A stretch of DNA of 64,000 nt. Origin: Thysanoteuthis rhombus. Taxonomy: Eukaryota > Mollusca > Cephalopoda > Oegopsida > Thysanoteuthidae. The stretch spans positions 21,805,674-21,869,673 of the forward strand of contig OY735203.1 in the NCBI GenBank assembly GCA_963457665.1, read 5' to 3'. The notes under the pieces are model-generated. The model was not told the DNA's origin and made no database searches. It saw nothing but the letters and a program-made list of their open reading frames with translations. This document shows positions 12,551-24,736 of this stretch, piece by piece (within the stretch, counting starts at the first letter, position 1; the number at the start of each line of letters is the position of its first letter). A program made the translations under genes and the position numbers.

Positions 12551-12640
12551 TAATTTTTTTATGATCATACCGGATGTCTGGTGGCTGTCGCTGAATAATC
12601 TCAATGCTTCCTTGAATTTCCAATTCACCCAATCCAGATC
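12551..12640 (-). mobile_element. R4/Dong-like 3' UTR fragment
   Basis: The minus strand reads TTCAGCGACAGCCACCAGAC ending in a GGTATGATCAT-like segment just before (TAA)n. It aligns with TTCCAGCAATGACCGCCAGG ending in GGTGTGAACAC at 35655-35690, the same distance from that copy's (TAA)n. The upstream extent is unclear. Confidence 0.55.
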
Positions 12641-13004
12641 TTAGTATTCTGGCACAATTCCAAGAGAATCAACTATAATAGACACCGACCTAAACTTAAT
12701 ATTCCATAGTGTCCGGAAAAAGTACAAGTATTCTCTTGATTTGTATATTTACTTTGAGCCATGTGATATGAATCGGGGAGTCAGTCTGAATCTGAAAGTA
12801 CCAGAATATCCTCCACGTAATTTTGTATGATCCTTCATATATTAGATGTGCCCTTGTAAGTTGCATAAGGCACATTTGAAACTGAATGAATTCATCGCAA
12901 TAAAAATACACACGTATGTTTGTTTCGAATATTTCTATTGTTTCTTGTTGATTAAATTAAATTCCGATTACTAACACTGTAGCAACATAAATAGGTGGAT
13001 CAGG

Positions 13005-13215
13005 TGGATAGATACATAGGAAGACATGTATATGAACTTGAAGAGATATGAATAGACTGAGACAGATATAAACTGAGATAGAATTCGATACATAAGATCA
13101 GAATTAGAAAGATATATAGATATAAACAGAATGATCAATAGATAGATGCATAGATAGAGATTAAGAGATTGATAGATGAGAATAGATGCCATGATAGATA
13201 AATACATAGATGGAC
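13005..13215. repeat. Degenerate (GATA)n tract
   Basis: Repeated GATAGAT/ATAGATA words separated by diverged spacers indicate an old tetranucleotide array. The 131-codon minus-strand frame across it (Ser/Tyr/Leu/Ile-rich) is a repeat translation. Confidence 0.7.
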
Positions 13216-15837
13216 AACGTAGATTGATATGAGCCGCCCGATCTTTACAAACAACTGAGAAATCACAGAAGTCACTGGTCAACAAAAAGTTTTTCCATTG
13301 TGACTTTTCAGTTAATGATGTGATGATGAGACAGGTTTCAGTTACATTTTTTGCTGTTGACGTCACGCAAAGGAATTTACTTTACAATATGAATATCTCC
13401 TCACGAATTTGAATTCATTGTCGTACTGAAAAAAAAAAACAGAGATTCACTAAGTGTAAACCAACTTTCACATTAAACGGCCTCACTCAAAGTTTCTCCT
13501 TTATGTCTTTTATGTAAGGAAAAGAACGAGACACCTTGTAACGAAAACAAGTGTGCACTTATAGCTATTTATTTGATCGACCAAAAAATTCCTTCTTCTT
13601 TTGTCGTCAGAAACTTCCAGCTTTGATATCATTGAAAGATATTGTTTGTGAATCAGTTGACTTATCAGTCTGTGTCATTTTTATATAAAAATAGACTGAT
13701 TTTTGTCTGTTGATTTGAATGGAAGATGAAAAAATGAACTTTTCCGTTATATCACACTTTTTTGTCACATTAAATTTGATAATATTTTTCAAACCTTCTA
13801 AAATGATTTTTGCAGTATATGGAGAATATACTGTGAACAATCGAACGTGTCAAAAGTTGTTTGTGAAGTTTTGTGCAAGATATCTTGGGCTAAAAATGCT
13901 CCACATTCTCTTAGATTAATTAACGTTGATAACAAATAAATTGAGAACTCACTTTAGAATGACCAATATTACATGTTGCATACTCGAATCATCTATGACT
14001 AGCACCAGTTTGGTTATGTTTTAGGATTTATACGAATTTTTTTCAAATGAGTTAAAGCAAGAAAAAATATTCATGGCAGAATTTAAATCTTTTGTTAGAA
14101 AGGAAAATCGTGATAGACTATCATAAGTAGATATTTCACATTGACGTGGTACACGAGACATCATGTAACAATCTAAATGAACCACTACTAAAAGTAGCAA
14201 AGACCGGTCTTCATTCAAATAAGGTCATACTCTGTATGAAGTTGGATAAAAAGAGAGTCCTCTTTTACAAGCTCCTTCTGAAGAACCACACAATTGATTC
14301 AAACAAGTACCGATAATAAGACACCGATTGAACATAGCAATCAACCAAAAGAGTATGTCCTGAATTATTCGACTCAGGATAAAAGTTAGCAGCATTTTTC
14401 TCTGGTGAACAGGTTAAACCTGTGGGAGCTTTTTACTCATCAGTTGTATTCAACAGATATTGTGCTTTCACTTTACTTTTTATCCGGGTCTTGAGAAAAT
14501 TTTCTCAATGAAAAAAAAAAACCCTGAAAGACAGCAAAAGACACCTAAAATAGTTCTTCGCTTAGAAAGATAAAAAAAGTTGTGGAAGAATGCAGCATAT
14601 GGTAATGAAAGAATACGGTCAATAATTTTTTAACAAAGATTTAATAAAATAAGATAAAATGAAAAAAAAAAAAACAAACAAACATATTTTACATTCATAT
14701 TTTTATATCCACTCAATTATTTAATTTAGTCTGGAAGAAGGACCCGCATTGAATCAGGCGTGACGATCGAATTTAAGGTACCAGCGGCGAATCGAATTTT
14801 GGGATCCTGATAGTCACACAACAGAAACTGTAACGAATCCACCGTCTTATGATAGCATGTTGTCTTGGGGGAGATCATTTAAGAATTTGAAAAAGAGGGG
14901 ATCAATGCAGTGCTTCTCTCATATTTTTTTTGTAGATCTCTTTAAAAAGTTCTACTTTGCAAAGAGAACATTGATGGACATAAACTGATGGATTAGTTTA
15001 ACATAAACTTAAATTGTAACGGGAACTTCCTTCAGAAAAACTTTTTTGGGGGAGAATTCACCCCATCGTAATTTTTTTCTAGACTTCATTTGGAGTAAAT
15101 TCTTAGATCTTCAGACCATCGGCTCTATTAGTGCAGTCAGTTCGCATGATGCATACGTGCATGCATAAATCGTTAGACAACCAGAGTCACTTAAAAACTG
15201 ACGGGTTTTAATGATGGTTTTTAGCAGCAACAATACCAAAAGAATAACAGCGAATCGGAAGAAAGAAAACAATGTAGAAAATAGATGTGGAAGGAAACTT
15301 AGAAGGAAGAGAAAAAAGAAGAACGTTTAATTAGATAAAATCTGTTGAGAAAAAAAAAGCATAGGAATCAAGACGAAAAAAGCTTTTTCTAACCTACGCC
15401 CTCCCCCCGCGCCCCATGCCCTCGTTGTACTGATTTGTACTTGTAAAATTTCCATCTCTCATTCATGCCAACCTCCGACTACACTCTGAACACGGTGGCG
15501 GCCAGAACGATAAACAACAAGAAATCGAAAGCTGAAGGCAGCAGGCACACTAAAACACACTTCGAAGAATTCTCAGCTTTTTTTTTTCTCTCGTCTTAAC
15601 GCACCTGTGTTGTTGCCGTCAGCAGAAACATGTGTAAACATCAAGACGGCTTTTGTACTGAATTGAAAATCAGCCTTGTCTTCATGTGTTGGGAAATATT
15701 GGGTTTTGATTTTGATGATTGAGCTAAGGAATTGATTCCGAAGTGTTTGTGTTTTCATAAAACATGAAAAGACTAGCTTGAATCGAATCTATTCCTCTTC
15801 CTCGTCTAGATTATTTCATATGTATCAACATGCACCG

Positions 15838-15915
15838 GAGGTTCGGGCTGGCCAAGCTCGTAACGGCACGGGGCGATGGATTAGATGAACTGAGTTCAAA
15901 CTCCAGAATCGATGC
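15838..15915 (+). mobile_element. tRNA-derived SINE head or tRNA pseudogene
   Basis: A box-A-like sequence TGGCCAAGCTCG (15849-15860) lies about 44 bp before a box-B-like sequence GAGTTCAAACTCC (15892-15904), the spacing of an internal RNA polymerase III promoter. The arms do not pair well enough for a functional tRNA. Body and tail were not delimited. Confidence 0.5.
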
Positions 15916-16612
15916 CTTGGAAAGAGGCATGAATCCATTTGTTCCTCTAGATAAAGATAAAATTGTACAGAATGAAGTGAGTTACCGCCAGTGGGTATAA
16001 TGAACATAGCGCAAACAGGTTGTGTTAGAAGTAATGATATTTGTGAAGCCCAAGACGGGAGCCTGAAGCTGTAGAAAACCTACTCAGTTTTACACTCAAT
16101 TCAGGCGTGCACTTGAACAAATATACAAATCTTCCTTTTGGAACTTCGTTGCATGCTTTTTTTCCCCCCAGTTTCTTAACTTTGGTCTATCATTTGTTTT
16201 CAGTCTATCGATTTTTAGTCTATCAAGTTATTTCACAATGTTAGACACCCCATCTCACTGAATTGATTTTCTTGCCTAGCGTTGTTAACATGGGCTTAGA
16301 CCGAAGGGGGTTCACTTCGAAGTGAGCATCTTAAGTACAAAAAATTTGAATGGTTTGGTTTTGCTTTTGAAATAACACAGAAAATAGCTCGAGCACAATC
16401 TCCAAATAACTTAGCTGACAATGAATTGATTACATCAAAATTCTACATCGCAGATGAAGCGAAAGATTTAGTTTCTATCCACTTCCAAAGGTTAGTAGTA
16501 CATATATTTTCATCCATGATTATATGATAGGTACGTTTCTGTAAGCATACATTTAGATACGGTCATGAATTCAAGAACTTTCCGTCTGCGCTATAGAAAG
16601 ATTACAGTTAAC

Positions 16613-16640
16613 TCTTTCTTTCTCTCTCTCTTTCTCTCTA
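16613..16640. repeat. (CT)n tract
   Basis: Short CTTT/CTCT pyrimidine tract. Confidence 0.85.
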
Positions 16641-16682
16641 ATTTTCTATCGTTGCAACTGTTATGAGAAATCTGGCTCCAAC

Positions 16683-16686
<4 letters not shown>

Positions 16687-16762
<76 letters not shown>
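16687..16762. repeat. (AT)n microsatellite
   Basis: Pure (AT)38 run. Confidence 0.98.
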
Positions 16763-16764
<2 letters not shown>

Positions 16765-16880
16765 TGGAATTACACAGATCTGATAAGGAACGACTTGCAC
16801 GGCACGTAATCATGAATAATTTCGGACTATATTAAATTTGCCCGATGAAATTTTCCTTTTCAGCGGCGAAAAATGGCAAG

Positions 16881-16882
<2 letters not shown>

Positions 16883-16972
<90 letters not shown>
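16883..16972. repeat. (AT)n(GT)n compound microsatellite
   Basis: About 44 bp of AT switches to about 44 bp of GT, then TTTATTTATA. Confidence 0.97.
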
Positions 16973-16973
<1 letters not shown>

Positions 16974-17149
16974 ATTTATAAATAAAGTTATGTAGTTTTC
17001 CCTAAATTTCGTGCCTTTAATGTACTTCTCGATTGGATAAAGTGATTTTATATCCTCATTGCATCTTTTCCCAAAGACTCGTGTTTCCATATTGTCTCCA
17101 TATTGCCTATTGAATTCACCAATGTGTCGGATGAATATCATCCAATTCC

Positions 17150-17301
<152 letters not shown>

Positions 17302-17490
17302 TGCTTGAGCTGTACTTATTAACATTAAAACCATAGTAGTATGAAAAGTTGACAAATTAAATACATTTTCCTTCTTCGTGATTAAGTCTTCATCAATGGA
17401 AAGTTTGATTACTCTCATTGTTCAGGTTTTTTAAATCCTCAAAAAGAACAGGCAGACATAATTATAAGTATGTGTACTTGCTGATGTGTA

Positions 17491-17596
<106 letters not shown>

Positions 17597-17599
17597 GCT

Positions 17600-18280
17600 T
17601 GTGCAAGTGCTATGAGAGGGATGTTGCAATCCATTAGGTCGACGATAGATTCGAGTGCATACTTTTAATACAAATCTTTTGTATAATTTGATAACCAAAG
17701 CAAAGAATTAATTCCTTTCAATCACTCATGATAGGCTTTTTCTCTTTCCCTCTCTCTTTTTTTTACATTAACTAAAAGAAAATAAACAGATTAATCAACG
17801 ACAATGTTTTTTCAACGTGCTATTAATCTTCTTACGTCAAACGCGTATTTCTATTCATCAGGAAAATTAAAAAGAATTCCTTGAAGTGGTTATTCCTTTG
17901 AGTAACATCGATACAGAGTCTGGGTCTGTATATTTGAAAAGAAGCACCCTGTGTGTTCCTTTGTGAATAACGATTAGTCTTTGTTTTTCTGTCTTATTAT
18001 CTTTGCATAATAATGCTTCGAATTTGTCTTTTCTTTAATTTTCTCCCAGGCTTCATTTCGTTCTTCCTCGTGGTTATTTACTTTTAATGCTTTAATTCTT
18101 TTCTTTTCTGACACTCGTCTCTCACTGTTTCCCTCTCGTTTTTTCTCGCTAAAGTGAGAGTTGATGGTTTTTATTCTATTTTCTCCCTTATCCGCTATTC
18201 ATTATGCTTTCAATATTGATTTTTCTAGCTGCAGCGCTCTATGAGTATTTTGCTGTTGTTTCGACTTTTAAATCCTTTTA
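17600..18280. other. Unannotated T-rich DNA
   Basis: No coding or repeat motif beyond general pyrimidine richness. Confidence 0.45.
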
Positions 18281-18281
18281 A

Positions 18282-18362
18282 TAGTCATCATCATCAGCAT
18301 CGTTATCGTCGTTGTCATCGTCGCTGTCGCCGTTGTTGTCTGCGTCATCGTTGTCGTCGTGT
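18282..18362. repeat. Degenerate (GTC/ATC)n trinucleotide tract
   Basis: CATCATCATCAGCATCG then interleaved GTCATCGTCGCTGTC-type triplets, translating to His/Arg/Cys-rich peptide. It could be an old minus-strand RTE-type trinucleotide tail, but no RTE body follows. Confidence 0.7.
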
Positions 18363-18683
18363 TTTTTTTCCTTTCCTCCTCATTCTCCACCCCCCTCTTC
18401 TTATTCTGGTTGCTTTCTGTTTATTCTTTCTAGGAAAAAAGGAGGTAATCTATTGTTTTGATGGGTTTGAAATGTGGTAGCATATTACTGGCTTTGAATA
18501 TGTCTGAAATCAGTTGGATTCCTTCCATTTTCATCTAAAAATGTTGAGAATAAGGTAGCGTAAGACTGACTTTGAAAATGGATAAGATTGAATTTCATTT
18601 TCATAAAAGGCTAAAACTGACTTTCATCTCTATATATCTGTACAGTTAAAAATATCCTGTGTGCACACGTACGCATGCACGTG

Positions 18684-18684
18684 C

Positions 18685-18778
<94 letters not shown>

Positions 18779-18802
18779 GTATGTATGTATATACATATAT
18801 AC
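18684..18802. repeat. (AC)n(AT)n compound microsatellite
   Basis: About 35 bp AC followed by about 80 bp AT with GTAT interruptions. Confidence 0.96.
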
Positions 18803-19940
18803 ACGATTGCACTGATTTTCAAGATATCAAAAACATACGTTGCTCTTTCTCGTTTTGTACAACTAGAATGAACATAGAATTTTGGAGCATCTGCAGAAAA
18901 AATAAAAATAAATAATGGGTGAGAGACTACTCTGTAATTAGCATTAAAAAGCTATCTCTCTTGGCAAATGTTACAGACGGAAAATCTAGCCAATCACGGG
19001 GCGAATTTTATAAATAGATTCTTCCTCCCCATCTATCGTCTCTTGTCGGTCGCTTGCTTCCTTCTCCACTTCTGCTTATTGCTCGTAATCAAAGACTTTC
19101 TGTGCAGTTTTTTTTCTTATCTTTTCTCTGTTGTTATTATTTCATTGCCTTCAGGTTCACATTTCCATTCTGTTCGTGTATTTCTACAGTTTTTTTTTCC
19201 TTTTCTGCTATTGTCTGAATATTTCTCGCCGGTTTCTATCAACAGTCACAATTTATCAGCTGTGTTGTCGCACCATTTCCATAACCGTCAAGTTGGCCAA
19301 TAAATAATCCTTGCACATAGGTCATCCAAACGTACGCTGGAAGTGAATTAAAAATAGTAAGTGCATCGCATACACACATACACGATCACACATACGATCA
19401 CGTATACGCACAATCGCTTACACACATACCGCCCCATATCAACACATAAATACATATTTTTTTCTCTTCCTTTTCTTCTCCTCTCTGCTCTTTTATACAC
19501 ACACGTACTAGACATATGCACACACGTATATTGTATGCATGTATCAGGCATAGTATATGATATTATTGATAGTTAAGCTTCTGTTTTGAGGTTAGATATT
19601 TACGAATAATTTATAATGACTGGAATATTAAAATGTTAAGTTTACGTTAGTGGAGAATTAATAAGCGGTGTTTTTTCAGTCGTTGAAGTTTCAAGTAATA
19701 ATATCTACATATTTTAATCAAAGAAATCCCTTTGCGTCTGCAAGCTGCTAATTCATTTTATTCTGTTCAGAAGCAGATTTTTTTCTGGGGAAATCAATCA
19801 TGTTAGCTTTTTCCTCCAGGCATAGATAGCACTTTTTGGCTACATTCTTGCAAACTGGTGTATTTTTTATGAGTTTGCATTTAATTGATGGTTTCATTTT
19901 TTCTCCTCTCAACTTCCAGACATATCCTGATAACGACGTA
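18803..19940. other. Unannotated pyrimidine-rich DNA
   Basis: A 111-codon Phe/Leu/Ser-rich frame (18968-19303, +) is not recognised. A CA-rich degenerate tract lies at 19370-19430. No transposon motif. Confidence 0.4.
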
Positions 19941-19942
19941 AT

Positions 19943-20720
19943 TTGTTTGTTTTCTCAGTTTTAGAAGGAATATTTGTGGTTATTAAACTTGATCTTAAGG
20001 CTAATAAATGCTACTTCTATACTGAACTTTTTTTCATTAGGTTTGATGGTATTTACTGTAGCTTTAAAGGTCACTTTAGCTTGATTAAATATCCGTCAAA
20101 TCGGGCAATTAACGGTATTTTTGCAATTGCAACACGATGTGTTTCCATTTTTTTTTCTGTTTGTAATTATTTTATAATTCTGTGTTTTTATAATTTTACC
20201 TTTATTAATCGTGGATGAATATCTGACTTTGAGGGTATCTTTATTAAGTATTTTATGTAAAACATAGCCATTGGAGACATGCTTAGTAATCATGTTTAAG
20301 AATAATTTCCCAATATTGGTTATTATATTCAAACTATAAGGTGGGTTGAACTAATTTGTGTTTCTCTTTCTGTTGCTCATTTTGTTCTTAATGGGATTGT
20401 TCTCTGATTGTTTTTTTTTTTCATTTAGATGTCCCATTTTGTTAGTTTTAAAGTGATTATGTATACATCTTCCATGTTGTCATATATTTTTCCTCCGTGG
20501 AATAGTCTTTTTGCTATAGATATAGGGATTTGTTTAATTTTGCTAAGTGCATGGTTTGACTCAGAGTTCATATATAATAGGATGTCTTATCTTTCCCAGA
20601 TTGTTTCTAAGATTTATTGTTTAGGTTTAATACATGTTTAAAAAGCTGGCTTCTTTCAAGCATGTGTTGATTCCTATTTTGAACCTGAGAAACTTAAATA
20701 TCTTAATTAATTTGATTCTC
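19943..20720 (-). mobile_element. Penelope-like element 2, C-terminal RT linker and GIY-YIG region
   Basis: On the minus strand, FNPPYSLNI then ITNIGKLFLNMITKH, NGYVLHKILN, SCCNCKNTVNCPI, KVTFKATVN and finally KFSIEVAF...FNNHKYSF appear in order with few frameshifts. This order (NPPYS..TNIGK, then a CNC..CP cysteine cluster, then a GIY-YIG-type ExYIGxTExxFKxRxxNHxxSF) is the C-terminal half of a Penelope-like retroelement. Its first Tyr motif is degraded. Upstream, PYIYSKKTIPRR near 20540 fits the segment preceding it. It runs opposite to the Penelope-like copy at 21.4-24.0 kb and belongs to a different subfamily. It is inactive. The 5' RT core and the ends were not found. Confidence 0.72.
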
Positions 20721-21120
20721 ATTTTATTGTTTTTTTTCATCCCATTAGTCAGTCATCTGTATATATGCCTATGATTTTTCTCCATCATATTATTGATGAT
20801 ATTTAGAATATATAATAACAGTATTTCAAAACACACCTCCATATCATTATTATATATATGTATGTTTGAGATTTGGAAAAATTCAACCACTGCAAGATTC
20901 CCGAAAAGGGTGTCTGAAAACCATCAAAATGCACCAAAACGTGGTATTAGATATTTTCTAGATGTCATATGTTTTTATCACTCAATTTTCTCCTCACCTT
21001 TGAATAAACATTTTACCAACATTTTGCCAGATCACCTTACAACTGCAAAACAAACATACCGTCAATATGCAAAAGGAAACAACTGCTATCAGCCAAATCC
21101 CTCAGAAATCGGAAAAGGTT

Positions 21121-21413
21121 CTTCTCTTCATGTACAATCATCATCATCAACATCATCATCATCATCATCCTTTCAACGTCTGCCGTTGGACATAGACCTT
21201 CCCCGGGAGCCGCCACGCTTCTTTATCATAGGCGTCGCGGATCCAATACTTTCTGAATTTGTCTAGTTCATCTCTCGATCTAATATTCTGCTGGCTTCGG
21301 TTGTGCATGTGATATTGGGGGATCCATGTCGTGAGTCATGATGTCCATCGGTTGTCCGCCATTCTTGCAACATGGCCAGCCCACTGCCATTTGAGATTTC
21401 GCTAAAAGGTAAA
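21121..21413 (-). mobile_element. RTE-type non-LTR retrotransposon 3' end, copy 1
   Basis: The antisense of this stretch aligns with the C-terminal coding end of the RTE copy at 38.0-38.6 kb: AAATGGCAGTGGGCTGGCCA, then GACATAGACC-type and ...CGTTGAAAGGATG. On the minus strand it ends in (ATG)n (21135-21171 as CAT repeats). It is 5'-truncated and carries substitutions and stops. Confidence 0.85.
21135..21171 (-). repeat. (CAT)n tail of RTE copy 1
   Basis: CATCATCATCAACATCATC pattern. On the minus strand it is the (GAT/ATG)n 3' tail of the RTE fragment. Confidence 0.9.
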
Positions 21414-21419
21414 AAAAAA

Positions 21420-23965
21420 AAATCCTAAGATAACCAACCAAATATTCCCAAAATACATCTCGGGCTACCTAACAACCTAAGCCAACAAACTCAGACGAAG
21501 ACAAACACCAACTACCAAAGGCCTGACATACAGATGGAAAACTATGCCACCAATCCCCCACACAAACACAGAAAAAACAACAAACTGAAAATAAAAATAC
21601 ATTAAAACACCAGCACACAAGTTAACACTTTACGAAACAAGCTTAGAACCCTAACCCAAAACCAGCAGATGAAAGACTCCGTTCACAACGGATTCGAATG
21701 AGGAGTTTTATCGACCAAACAGGAAGCTCTCAACCTCGGACTGAAATCCGCCATCAGCAAAACAAACATTACTAACTAACATCGTCACTAAGAACTACAT
21801 ACATCAACATAGACTTTATACAAAGAATTATCACTGCCTCTAGTTACACAACAAACAACCATAAAACATTACAACTCAAGTATATACATGCAATCAGAAT
21901 CTAGCCAACGATGACAAAATACACATCACCACCTTAGACATCATCGACACACACATACATCTACCTCGACAGAATCACTTCCCTCCTTACATACATGAAA
22001 AATAAATAAAAAAATCCATGGAGAAAGAAACATCCAAGTTCAACAAACATTTCCGAAAAATATTGTGAAGCGGAACAAAACATGTGCCAAACTCATGGAA
22101 TACCATCCGGCCCTACTCAGGCATTATCCACAAACCCAGCATCCATATTTAAGGAATAGGTAGCGCACCTCATAATATAGCTAGAACATTAGCGAAAATC
22201 CTAACCCTATCAATAGGCATAACCAGCCTCAAACACCCTAAAAACTTTGGAAATATCATACAGATGAAAATATAAAAACATAGGTATGGAAAACAAATTA
22301 ATGAGGTGTTGATGTAACATCACTCTACACCAACACCTTAGTTTAAAAAAGCCTACGACGACTGAATAACCACATAAAAACATTCAAGATCAAACTAACC
22401 CAAACCACTCACAATATCATTCACTTGGTTTACCCTTGTGGTCCCCTGATGAGTGGAGTTTTAGTTTCTTTTTTATCAAATTTCTGAAATCAGGTCCTTT
22501 CACACATATTATCGTACATGAAACAGTCTCTTATTCCCGCTACATCAACGATGTCCTAATTCTATACCCCCAAGACAGATCTAGAAAACCTAGTGCCGAA
22601 CTTAGTACAACTCACTACTAAATTCACACAATAAAAAGAATCAAATAAGACTCTAACTTTACTTGACAACCTACTATACAGATCCAACAACATCACCCCC
22701 CAACTTGACCACCAAGACAAACTTTTATTCCCATTAAGATAAAATCAGGATTAATTACAGGGATATGTTACCACCTTAATGACCAAGAAAAATACACCAG
22801 GCAGTTCTTTTGTTCATTCCAGTACATATGGCACTTCCCATACAACGTAAGGAAAAGAAAGCATTTCATCCACACAACTAATACCAAACAAAACAAAAAA
22901 GATAACAACACCATGTGCCACGTCAAATTACCCGCTAACACAGCCACCACCAATCTTAGTTCCAACCTGAGCAGGCTGAATACACGTATGTCACCAACAT
23001 CTCAACAATCATCAAGGATTTAGTAAACAAACTGCAACACATACGTACCTACCGCAAGCTGGCGTTTACACAAAGCCGTGCAAGGACAGTAGTAAGATCT
23101 GCATCAGGGAGACGTCGAAACCTCTTGAAAAAAATAAATGAACACAAAAGAGCTCTGAAATTGGATGAAAAGACAAACGTCCTGGTCGGCCATAGATCCA
23201 CATTCAACCACAATTTCAATTCTCAAAAATTTGATCTCATCAGAAATATACATGACTCTTCCACATGCATTTATATCCAAATGCGATTCGACAACCCAGA
23301 AGTATGGATATTTCAAGATCACAAAGCCTTTATTGCTTTGAAACAGAATCACATTAAAACAATACATAACAGCTATTATATGCAAAAAATCAGCTAAGCA
23401 CACAACGGACACTTTGAGAAACTGTATGAGCACGTACATATCATACTTTTAAGGAAAGAAAAACAAAAAGTCTTACCAACCATCAAACAAAAAGATCAAA
23501 CAAACACACCCCACTTCCATTCTACCTTAAACATGTCAACATCAATCCGTTAAATGCTAGACACCATCTTTACATTCTAAGAAAAACCCACAACCAAACG
23601 AACTTTCCTGAAAACTGACCATTTATATCCTAACCCCTCCTCTCACTGAACCTTCTTATCTCGGGCGAGCATGAGACTCACTGACGGATACAAACATCCA
23701 GTGACCCTTCCTCTCACTGGCCCCTCTTATTCAAGACCAATCTGACTCTCACGAAAACAGTTACAAACACCCCCCTTTCCACTACTGAACAGCCCTCATC
23801 ACAGCAATATCCTCATTTCATTCCTCAATCTCAAACACGTAAACAGCATATAGCTTTCTTCGCCACCGCTGCAAGATCTCTGAAGAAAAAAAGTGACCGT
23901 CAACCATCAGGATACATCGGAACATGCCCACAGGATAATAAAGATTTTTGTTTTCGAGATGTAAG
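21420..23965 (+). mobile_element. Penelope-like element 1, near full-length but degenerate
   Basis: The whole segment has strong strand asymmetry (A- and C-rich, few G), unlike its flanks. RT landmarks in order on the plus strand: a GIP..P/HKP-like stretch around 22080-22140; DVTSLYTN at 22311-22334, a hallmark Penelope RT motif; RYINDVLILY at 22538-22567, where the catalytic YxDD has become YIND (22541-22552); and LLDNLLYRSNN near 22660. After a linker, AGVYTKPC (23058-23081) and CIRETSKPL then INEHKRALKLD (about 23135-23165) form a GIY-YIG endonuclease remnant. A 3' region to about 23965 carries CTGAAGA and CGGAACATG pieces. Multiple stops and frameshifts show a dead copy. Confidence 0.85.
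22040..23400 (+). pseudogene. Penelope-like RT plus GIY-YIG endonuclease pseudogene
   Basis: This is the conserved coding core of Penelope-like element 1. In an active element the RT copies the RNA primed at a nick made by the fused GIY-YIG nuclease. Here the second Asp of the RT active site is Asn (codon AAC at 22547-22549). The GIY-YIG core retains G-V-Y and P-C but reads C-I-R-E-T where Y-I-G-E-T is normal, so both activities should be lost. The longest remaining open piece (23125-23397, about 90 codons) covers the C-terminal GIY-YIG half with EHKRALK and FNHNFNSQKFDLI. No intact start could be chosen. Confidence 0.8.
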
Positions 23966-24720
23966 ACCTGTCTTAAATTTTTGTTTGCCTTTCAATTGTC
24001 ATTTTGCAAACACACACACACATTCACACTCATACGTAAACGCAAGTATATTTTGAAAAAAAAAGATCAACACTTCTGGTTGTGAAATAGGTTATATAAA
24101 GATCAGAGAATAATTAGTTTTTTTTTGTTTTTGATCCACTGTACACTAGGGCTTGGGTACAGGGAATCATACTTCGTGGAACTGTAAATTAACATAAGAT
24201 CAAGATTGAATAAGTGCTTGTATAAAACCAGCAACATTTGTTTAATGAACTTTTGTCGAACTGTGTACCAAAAAAAATCTCCCAAAACTTTAATTTACAA
24301 AATTTCAGCACAATAAAAAAGCTATCTAACGCAAAACCACACACACAGCCCAAAAATCAATTTGAGAGAAGAAATACAAAAGTGTAGGACTTGTTTATTT
24401 CCGCTATTAAAATGTCACATTAGAAGAAGTCTCATTTGTATCCGGGTCTCGTGAGATGGTAGTAATTTGACCAATGTGGAGGCAAATAGTTTTATCCGTG
24501 AGAAACTAAGAGAAAACAAAGTCTACCTGTTTTAGATCTTACATTTCCTCGGGGAAAAATGTCATCATTGGCATTGGTGGTATCCTCTAAATAACCGAAA
24601 CTCACGTATTTATTGTCATCACACAGCAGAGCATTGTCAACATCATTGTTGGACGAAATTCCTTTGTCAAAGATGCACTTATTTCAGAGTTTATAGTTTT
24701 TTAGCAGTTGTCCTATGACT
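23966..24720. other. Unannotated DNA
   Basis: Contains a short ACACACAC tract (24008-24025). No coding evidence. Confidence 0.45.
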
Positions 24721-24736
24721 ATGCTTTTCCTTCTCT

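Larger units (their letters stand above)
12720..16610. other. Long stretch with little recognisable content
   Basis: Holds a degenerate GATA tract (13005-13215) and one tRNA-like SINE head (15838-15915). No coding or transposon motifs were seen elsewhere. Short ORFs are AT-rich and unremarkable. Confidence 0.45.

Noticed and set aside
18968..19303. 111-codon frame preceded by CCAATCA and TATAAATAG (possible promoter)
   Set aside because: The motifs are only about 20 bp apart, the frame is hydrophobic low-complexity, and such words are common in AT-rich DNA.
21135..21171. CRISPR-like array
   Set aside because: The only tandem arrays in the window are simple microsatellites; there are no spaced direct repeats with unique spacers.
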